From NCBI GenBank assembly GCA_024278725.1, contig JAJRSQ010000175.1:1-5484 (forward strand): 5,484 nucleotides of DNA. Reading direction: 5' to 3'. Made by a program: the position numbers and the translations under genes. This document shows, in pieces, positions 1 to 3,660 of this stretch. The DNA is from Chloroflexota bacterium (GTDB taxonomy: Bacteria > Chloroflexota > Anaerolineae > 4572-78). The notes beneath the pieces were generated by a model that made no database searches, was not told the DNA's origin, and was given only the letters and a program-made list of their open reading frames with translations. Every line of letters begins with the position of its first letter. The first letter of the stretch is position 1.

Positions 1-570
1 CCGCAGAATGTCGGTCAATATGGTTTCAATACGTTGCGGGTTGATAATTGTATGCGGGGTGAAGCGGAGGAGCGGCTTGTTGAGGAAGGGCCGCCGTTGT
101 TCGGAGGGCATATAGGCCAGCAGTATTTTGCCGGCGGCAGTGCAATGGACGGGGGTGCGGCGGCCGATGCGGCCCACATATTGAATGGGGCGGGGGCTGG
201 GCGCGCCGGCAATGTTCATACATTCGCTGCCGGCCAACACGGCCACATTGACCGTTTCGCGGGTACTCTCGGCCAGAGCCGGCAGATGCGATTGGACCAG
301 TTTTTGCAGGTCGATGCGCTCCAGCACAATGCCGCCCAGCGTCACCAGTTCCAGCCCCAGGCGGTACTTGCCGGTTTCGGGGTTTTGCGTAACGAAGCCC
401 TCGTACTGTAGCGTTGACAGTAGCCGGGACACTGTGCTTTTGTGCAGCCCCAACTCCCGGCTGATGGCAATTACGCCCAATTCCGAATCGGTTTTGGCAA
501 AACAGCGCAAAACAGCGATGGCGCGTTGGACAGACTGGATGCCGGCGGGCAATTGCGTTTGGTCAGCCAT
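1..570 (-). CDS. IclR-family transcriptional regulator, C-terminus cut by window edge
   Basis: Reading the minus strand from the ATG at 570-568 gives 190 uninterrupted codons to the window edge; IclR proteins are usually about 250 residues, so some 60 are missing. Residues 10-70 form the winged helix-turn-helix: IQSVQRAIAVLRCF, then the recognition helix LHKSTVSRLLSTL, then the wing EGFVTQNPETGKYRLG. From about residue 75 the effector-binding domain follows, with typical segments LPALAESTRETVNVAVL, IGRRTPVHCTAAGKILLAY and LLRFTPHTI. Family members are dimeric cytoplasmic DNA-binding proteins, mostly repressors and sometimes activators, answering to small organic acids or sugar-derived ligands; this ligand cannot be read from the sequence. 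The start is supported by AGGAA (minus strand, 585-581) 10 nt upstream and by a consensus promoter and dyad in the leader. Autoregulation is inferred. The family call is very secure. Confidence 0.95.
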   Translation of the reverse strand, partial: MADQTQLPAGIQSVQRAIAVLRCFAKTDSELGVIAISRELGLHKSTVSRLLSTLQYEGFVTQNPETGKYRLGLELVTLGGIVLERIDLQKLVQSHLPALAESTRETVNVAVLAGSECMNIAGAPSPRPIQYVGRIGRRTPVHCTAAGKILLAYMPSEQRRPFLNKPLLRFTPHTIINPQRIETILTDILR

Positions 571-586
571 GAGGTATCGATTCCTG

Positions 587-605
587 TGTTGCGTATTATG
601 CAACA
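587..605 (-). promoter_or_regulatory. Dyad-symmetric probable operator in the iclR leader
   Basis: The minus strand reads TGTTGCATAATACGCAACA, a palindrome with 6-bp perfect arms and a 7-bp AT-rich centre. It lies about 23-41 bp downstream of the -10 box and ends 16 bp before the start codon. A matching half-site GTTGCA (624-619) overlaps the predicted transcription start. IclR-family regulators commonly bind short palindromes of this size in their own promoter regions, so autorepression is a reasonable inference. A hairpin acting in the mRNA leader is a less likely alternative. Confidence 0.6.
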
Positions 606-627
606 TCGTTCCTGTATTTGCAACCCT

Positions 628-656
628 ATTATACGCCCAAACGGCCCTGCTGTCAA
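628..656 (-). promoter_or_regulatory. Consensus sigma-70-type promoter of the IclR-family gene
   Basis: On the minus strand TTGACA (656-651) is followed by exactly 17 bp and then TATAAT (633-628). Both hexamers match the housekeeping consensus perfectly and the spacing is ideal. Transcription should begin near 621, leaving a leader of about 50 nt before the IclR ATG. The -35 box lies 7 bp inside the end of the neighbouring 664-777 inverted-repeat element, so the promoter itself is not part of that element. Confidence 0.88.
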
Positions 657-663
657 TACCTTG

Positions 664-777
664 GTGTCTATCCGTAAATTAATTACGCCGGGGAGGGGGG
701 ATTAAGGGGGGAGCAACTACAACTTCATCGGCTTGTTGTTTGACAATGAGTGCCACAAGTATTTTACGGATAGACAC
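664..777. repeat. 114-bp segment bounded by 15-bp perfect inverted repeats (MITE-like)
   Basis: GTGTCTATCCGTAAA at 664-678 is repeated exactly in inverted orientation at 763-777. The 84 bp between contain a G-rich tract (690-711) and no plausible gene. The right arm directly abuts the TAA stop (780-778) of the DUF2079 gene, and the left arm lies 7 bp upstream of the iclR -35 box. Size and terminal symmetry fit a miniature inverted-repeat element or an IS remnant. No convincing target-site duplication is seen, and no IS family is assigned. The long loop and lack of a T-tract argue against an intrinsic terminator. Confidence 0.55.
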
Positions 778-3165
778 TTAATCGGTGTCATCCGGGTCGA
801 TTTTAATTGTCCCCAGTTCAACCGAATCGGCGCCGTCCGTCAGTGGCAGGCGGGCCAGCGTTTGCCAATCGTACAACCCCACCCGCACCCGATAATTTCC
901 CGGCGGCAGGGGCGCGACGATGCTGTGCGCGTCCAACACCGATTGCCCAACTTGCCAGCGCGTCGCGAGATTTTCAAACAGCCAGCGCGGTTGTCCATCA
1001 TGTTGGGCGACAGTATTTCCGGCGGCATCCACCAGATGCACAAAAACGGTGTAATTGACGGGCAGGGGCGCAGCCGGCTTCCAGCGCAGCACGATGGTCA
1101 GCGGTTTGGCGGCGGGGTGGGGCGATGGCGGCAAACGCGCGCCGGTTAATTGCAAACCACCTTCAAATTCAAGGTTGATGTTCTTTAATGGCGAAAGGGG
1201 CAGGGTGGGGGGTAAAATCTGCAATGCCCAATTATCGCGCCGAAATGAGGCGATGGTCGCCCAATTGCCGCCCGTTGAAAGGGGGAGTCGCACGCTTGGA
1301 TTGTCGCCCAAAACCACCGCCACCGCCAAATGGAAATCATCCCCAAAATTGGCGGGCAAGGTGGTGGCGCTGACCGTTTCGCCCGCGCGCCATTTTTGGG
1401 GGGGGAGCCAAACGGCTTCGATGACGGGTTGCAAAATCGGGTCGTTCAACGGCTGACCGTCATCGTCATAAAACTGCACCCACAACCTTAAATCGGCGGG
1501 CAGGGGTAATTGAGTCGCTTGCCAATAGAGCCGCGCCCGGGTTTGGCGTTCAAAAGGGGCATCCAAAATATCGTAGCCCAGTAATTCAATTCGATTATCG
1601 AAGCTAATATTTAACGGATATTGCGGCGCGGGATTCTTGGCGCGGGCAAAACTGAAGAAAGCGTCGGGGAGCGATTGGGGGACATCCACCGGCGATTTTT
1701 GCAGCAGGATGAAGCCGTCGGCGGCATCGAGCAACCGCCATTTGCCCGATTCCAGCATCGACATTAATTGCGTCCGCACATCGTTGGGATGCGCGCCCGG
1801 CACATCGGTGACATCCACCAGCACAAACCCGGCGTTTTGCACAGTGGGAAAAGTGTAGGCGATGGGTCGGTGCGCCAGATGCGGGTGGACGGCGGCGCTG
1901 GCGGAGACGGGCGCATCGGCGGGGATTTGGGCGGTGAAACGCGGCAGCAGGCGGGTGTGGGCGGTGACGGTATACGTTTCGGTGCGGCGAGAGAAGGGAG
2001 TCCAGCCCATTTGGGTGTGGTAAAACAGGGCGATGGTGAAGGCGATGAGCAGAATAGCGAATTGTGAACAGTGAATTTTGAATTGTGAACGGCGCAAGAC
2101 GGAACGCGCAAGACGAATCGCGTTTTTTGTGCCGTAAACTGCCGCAATCATCAGCGCGGCGACGAGGGGGGCGGAATAGTGCTGTTCGCCGGAATATTGT
2201 CCGGCAAAATTACTGAAGGTGTTGGCAATGAAGATGGGCAATCCCAACAGCAGATATTGCGGGGCGAAGAGCGCCAGCCCGCCGGTGGTGGCGAGTAATC
2301 CGGGCAGATATCGTCCGCGAGCGGGGTCGCGCAACAGGGGCAGCCAGTCGAGCGGATCGGGGGAGAATCGGTTGGCGAGATAGATGGGGGTATCGGTGGC
2401 AAAGTAGCTTTTTGCCAATGGCGCGACAATTGCAAAAGTGGCAACGGCAAACCAGGTGATGCCGGCGATGCTTAAAAATATGCCGTGTGTGAAAGCCGGT
2501 TTGCGCGAAACATGGAACGTGAGGCGTGAATTTTGAATGGTGAATGGTGAATTTTGAATTATTATAAATAACCCGAGCATGACCGCCAGCGTGGGCATAT
2601 TTTCTTTGACCAGCATTATGATGATCGCCCAAAACCACATCCGGCCCCACCGTTTTTCGGTGGCGTACCAAAAGGCGAAGAGAAATGGCGCAACCACAAA
2701 TGGGTCGGCGTGAAAATCGGCGACGGCGGCGGCTTGCAACGGTGGCGCAAGCAGATAAAGCGCGGGGAAAATCAGCGAATAGCGAGTTGCGCATAGCGAA
2801 TTCTGAGTGGATAATTCTCGTTTCGCCAGCCAAAAGACGGGCAACGCGCCGATGGCGAGTACGAAGGCTTGCGCGATGAGCAAGATGCGCACGTCGTCCC
2901 ACAGCCAAAAGAGCGCCGCCAGCGGGATGAGAATCGGCTCAAGGTGTTCAGCGGTGCGGGGCTGTTGGTGGTCGCCCCATGTGGCTTCCATGAAGCGCCC
3001 GTGCAGGGTGTTCCACATCGCCTGGTCAATGAGCGAGAGGTCGGCGGTATAGGAATGGAGCGTTTCGTGTCGCCGGATGGTGTAAGCGGAGAAGTAGAGG
3101 GCGAAGGCGAGAATCATCATCCACAGGATGATAAGGGTGAATTTTGAATGGTGAATAGGTTTCAT
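778..3165 (-). CDS. DUF2079-family polytopic membrane protein with two C-terminal beta-sandwich modules
   Basis: The 795-residue reading frame is complete from ATG 3165 to TAA 780-778. Residues 1-390 are strongly hydrophobic, with roughly ten membrane segments (near 10-28, 75-114, 129-168, 176-203, 228-252, 292-318, 334-348 and 369-382). Residues 42-52 (DLSLIDQAMWN), HLEPILIPLAALFW, AVADFHADPF (147-156) and IIIMLVKENMPTLAVM fit the DUF2079 pattern (early acidic loop, FH.D motif, KE in a helix). Residues 410-490 resemble the family's extracytoplasmic tail (IPADAPVSASAAVHPHLAHR). Two similar beta-rich modules follow (about 525-615 and 670-790), the second with YTVFVHLVDAAGN and LPPGNYRVRVGLYD. 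DUF2079 is uncharacterised but is likened to GT-C glycosyltransferases; a role in envelope glycan assembly is inference. No Shine-Dalgarno precedes the ATG, which abuts a heptamer array. In-frame heptamer tracts encode residues about 4-10, 117-131, 202-216 and 359-372. Confidence 0.9.
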   Translation of the reverse strand: MKPIHHSKFTLIILWMMILAFALYFSAYTIRRHETLHSYTADLSLIDQAMWNTLHGRFMEATWGDHQQPRTAEHLEPILIPLAALFWLWDDVRILLIAQAFVLAIGALPVFWLAKRELSTQNSLCATRYSLIFPALYLLAPPLQAAAVADFHADPFVVAPFLFAFWYATEKRWGRMWFWAIIIMLVKENMPTLAVMLGLFIIIQNSPFTIQNSRLTFHVSRKPAFTHGIFLSIAGITWFAVATFAIVAPLAKSYFATDTPIYLANRFSPDPLDWLPLLRDPARGRYLPGLLATTGGLALFAPQYLLLGLPIFIANTFSNFAGQYSGEQHYSAPLVAALMIAAVYGTKNAIRLARSVLRRSQFKIHCSQFAILLIAFTIALFYHTQMGWTPFSRRTETYTVTAHTRLLPRFTAQIPADAPVSASAAVHPHLAHRPIAYTFPTVQNAGFVLVDVTDVPGAHPNDVRTQLMSMLESGKWRLLDAADGFILLQKSPVDVPQSLPDAFFSFARAKNPAPQYPLNISFDNRIELLGYDILDAPFERQTRARLYWQATQLPLPADLRLWVQFYDDDGQPLNDPILQPVIEAVWLPPQKWRAGETVSATTLPANFGDDFHLAVAVVLGDNPSVRLPLSTGGNWATIASFRRDNWALQILPPTLPLSPLKNINLEFEGGLQLTGARLPPSPHPAAKPLTIVLRWKPAAPLPVNYTVFVHLVDAAGNTVAQHDGQPRWLFENLATRWQVGQSVLDAHSIVAPLPPGNYRVRVGLYDWQTLARLPLTDGADSVELGTIKIDPDDTD
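2050..2091 (-). repeat. Intragenic heptamer repeat tract, six units (42 bp)
   Basis: On the plus strand the tract parses as cagaata, gcgaatt, gtgaaca, gtgaatt, ttgaatt and gtgaacg. It encodes residues 359-372 of the DUF2079 protein (RSQFKIHCSQFAIL), directly before a membrane segment. It is more AT-rich than the surrounding gene and keeps the reading frame. Boundaries were set by eye. Confidence 0.75.
2519..2560 (-). repeat. Intragenic heptamer repeat tract, six units (42 bp)
   Basis: Plus-strand units are gtgaggc, gtgaatt, ttgaatg, gtgaatg, gtgaatt and ttgaatt, tandem without gaps. They encode about residues 202-216 of the DUF2079 protein (IIQNSPFTIQNSRLT), in the loop after a membrane helix. 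The repeated peptide FTIQNS is a direct consequence of the DNA period. Confidence 0.85.
2775..2816 (-). repeat. Intragenic degenerate heptamer repeat tract, six units (42 bp)
   Basis: Plus-strand units are gcgaata, gcgagtt, gcgcata, gcgaatt, ctgagtg and gataatt. They encode about residues 117-131 of the DUF2079 protein (ELSTQNSLCATRYSL), a polar linker between two membrane segments. This is a GCGAATN variant of the family seen at 2050-2091 and 2519-2560 and is more diverged at one end. Confidence 0.7.
3137..3157 (-). repeat. Heptamer repeat tract encoding the N-terminus of the DUF2079 protein (three units)
   Basis: Plus-strand units gtgaatt, ttgaatg and gtgaata lie at 3137-3157, 8 bp inside the start codon. 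They encode residues 4-10 (IHHSKFT), so the presumed N-terminus is made of repeat sequence. Methionines 16 and 17 (WMM) are possible later starts, but neither has a clear ribosome binding site. Confidence 0.75.
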
Positions 3166-3214
3166 AAAAATGGTCGATGGTTAATGGTTAATCGATAATG
3201 GTCAATTGTCAATG
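3166..3214 (-). repeat. Intergenic heptamer array, seven units (49 bp)
   Basis: Plus-strand units are aaaaatg, gtcgatg, gttaatg, gttaatc, gataatg, gtcaatt and gtcaatg, tandem without gaps. The array fills the whole gap between the four-helix gene and the DUF2079 gene. It supplies the TGA stop of the former (3211-3209) and abuts the ATG of the latter (3165). On the coding strand most units read CATTGAC or CATTAAC, which contain stop codons, unlike the tracts inside genes. No Shine-Dalgarno sequence is present. Confidence 0.85.
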
Positions 3215-3571
3215 ACGGATCCGCTTTAATGTGGTTTTGATACTGGCGTTGACGATGCGAGAAAGCTCTTGACATTCAGTGGTGATTTCAGCCAGTCGTG
3301 TTTCGGGCAGTAAATGACTTTGTGTGATAATTTTTAACCACACCTGGGTTTCGTTTAACTCTTTGAGCGTGATTTTCAATTTGTGGACAAAATCTTTGGG
3401 ACTTTCAGCCCCACGTGCTTCGGCGTAATTTGCGGCGGGTGATGTTCCACTGCGGAGCAGTTGCCCGCCGATATGTTTGCCGGCTTGTGTGTGTGGTAAA
3501 TTGGCGGAGAGGTTGATGATGCGTACGGCAAAATCAATCAGTCGCCCCTGAATGTCGTCTCCTTTTGCCAT
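3209..3571 (-). CDS. Four-helix-bundle protein (TIGR02436, S23/Avd-like)
   Basis: The 120-residue product begins MAKGDDIQGRLIDFAVRIIN and ends KTTLKRIRH. Four amphipathic helices are visible. The characteristic family block SGTSPAANYAEARGAES is followed by DFVHKLKITLKELNETQVWL and a final helix around ECQELSRIVNASIKTTL. Length matches the family (about 115-130). The ATG at 3571 is chosen over an upstream in-frame TTG (3586) because AGGA (3581-3578) lies 6 nt before it. Relatives include proteins encoded in 23S rRNA intervening sequences and the Avd accessory protein of diversity-generating retroelements, a basic pentamer that binds nucleic acid and the reverse transcriptase. Most chromosomal copies have no known function, and no reverse transcriptase or template repeat is visible here. 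The gene is bracketed by heptamer arrays and by an inverted AATTGTCAATG pair (3204-3214, 3649-3659), suggesting a cassette-like history. Confidence 0.9.
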   Translation of the reverse strand: MAKGDDIQGRLIDFAVRIINLSANLPHTQAGKHIGGQLLRSGTSPAANYAEARGAESPKDFVHKLKITLKELNETQVWLKIITQSHLLPETRLAEITTECQELSRIVNASIKTTLKRIRH

Positions 3572-3577
3572 AAAAAT

Positions 3578-3583
3578 TCCTTT
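3578..3583 (-). promoter_or_regulatory. Ribosome binding site deciding the start of the four-helix-bundle gene
   Basis: The minus strand reads AAAGGA (3583-3578), leaving 6 nt before the ATG at 3571. It places the start at MAKGDD rather than at the TTG five codons upstream, which would overlap this site. Confidence 0.75.
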
Positions 3584-3584
3584 C

Positions 3585-3660
3585 AAATTGTCAATGGCTA
3601 ATAGTCAATTTTCAATGGTCAACGGAGAATTGACGATTGAACGTTAGCCATTGACAATTT
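3585..3660. repeat. Intergenic heptamer array forming a long nested inverted repeat
   Basis: AAATTGTCAATGGCTAA at 3585-3601 is matched perfectly in inverted orientation at 3644-3660 (17-bp arms). Inside, gtcaatt (3604-3610) pairs with aattgac (3628-3634), leaving a 17-nt apical loop. The same stretch parses as about ten heptamers from 3590 to 3659 (gtcaatg, gctaata, gtcaatt, ttcaatg, gtcaacg, gagaatt and on), with orientation switching in the second half. It fills the gap between the upstream membrane-protein gene and the four-helix gene and overlaps the former's TAA stop. A U-rich tail is missing, so an intrinsic terminator is unlikely. Confidence 0.8.

Noticed and set aside
690..711. G-quadruplex in the intergenic G-rich tract
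   Set aside because: There are only three G-runs of four to six bases (690-693, 695-700, 706-711), so no standard four-run, three-tier quadruplex can form.
664..777. Intrinsic terminator after the DUF2079 gene
   Set aside because: The stem is separated by an 84-nt loop and has no T-tract after it on either strand.
733..1149. Plus-strand open frame opposite the DUF2079 tail
   Set aside because: Its translation has no recognisable pattern, and it starts inside the inverted-repeat element and runs antisense to a well-supported gene.
2519..2560. CRISPR array
   Set aside because: Units are 7 bp, contiguous and degenerate, with no spacers and no cas genes nearby.
3432..3475. Small inverted repeats inside the four-helix gene (ggcggg with cccgcc; ctgc with gcag)
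   Set aside because: The arms are only 4-6 bp, lie in a conserved coding stretch and are of a size expected by chance in GC-rich DNA.
3209..3571. Diversity-generating retroelement, suggested by the Avd-like four-helix protein
   Set aside because: No reverse transcriptase, template repeat or adenine-mutated variable repeat was seen. Most members of this protein family occur outside such systems.
3590..3660. Promoter for the four-helix gene built from TTGAC-type heptamers
   Set aside because: Several TTGACN hexamers occur, but none has a good -10 box at 16-18 bp; they are explained by the repeat period.
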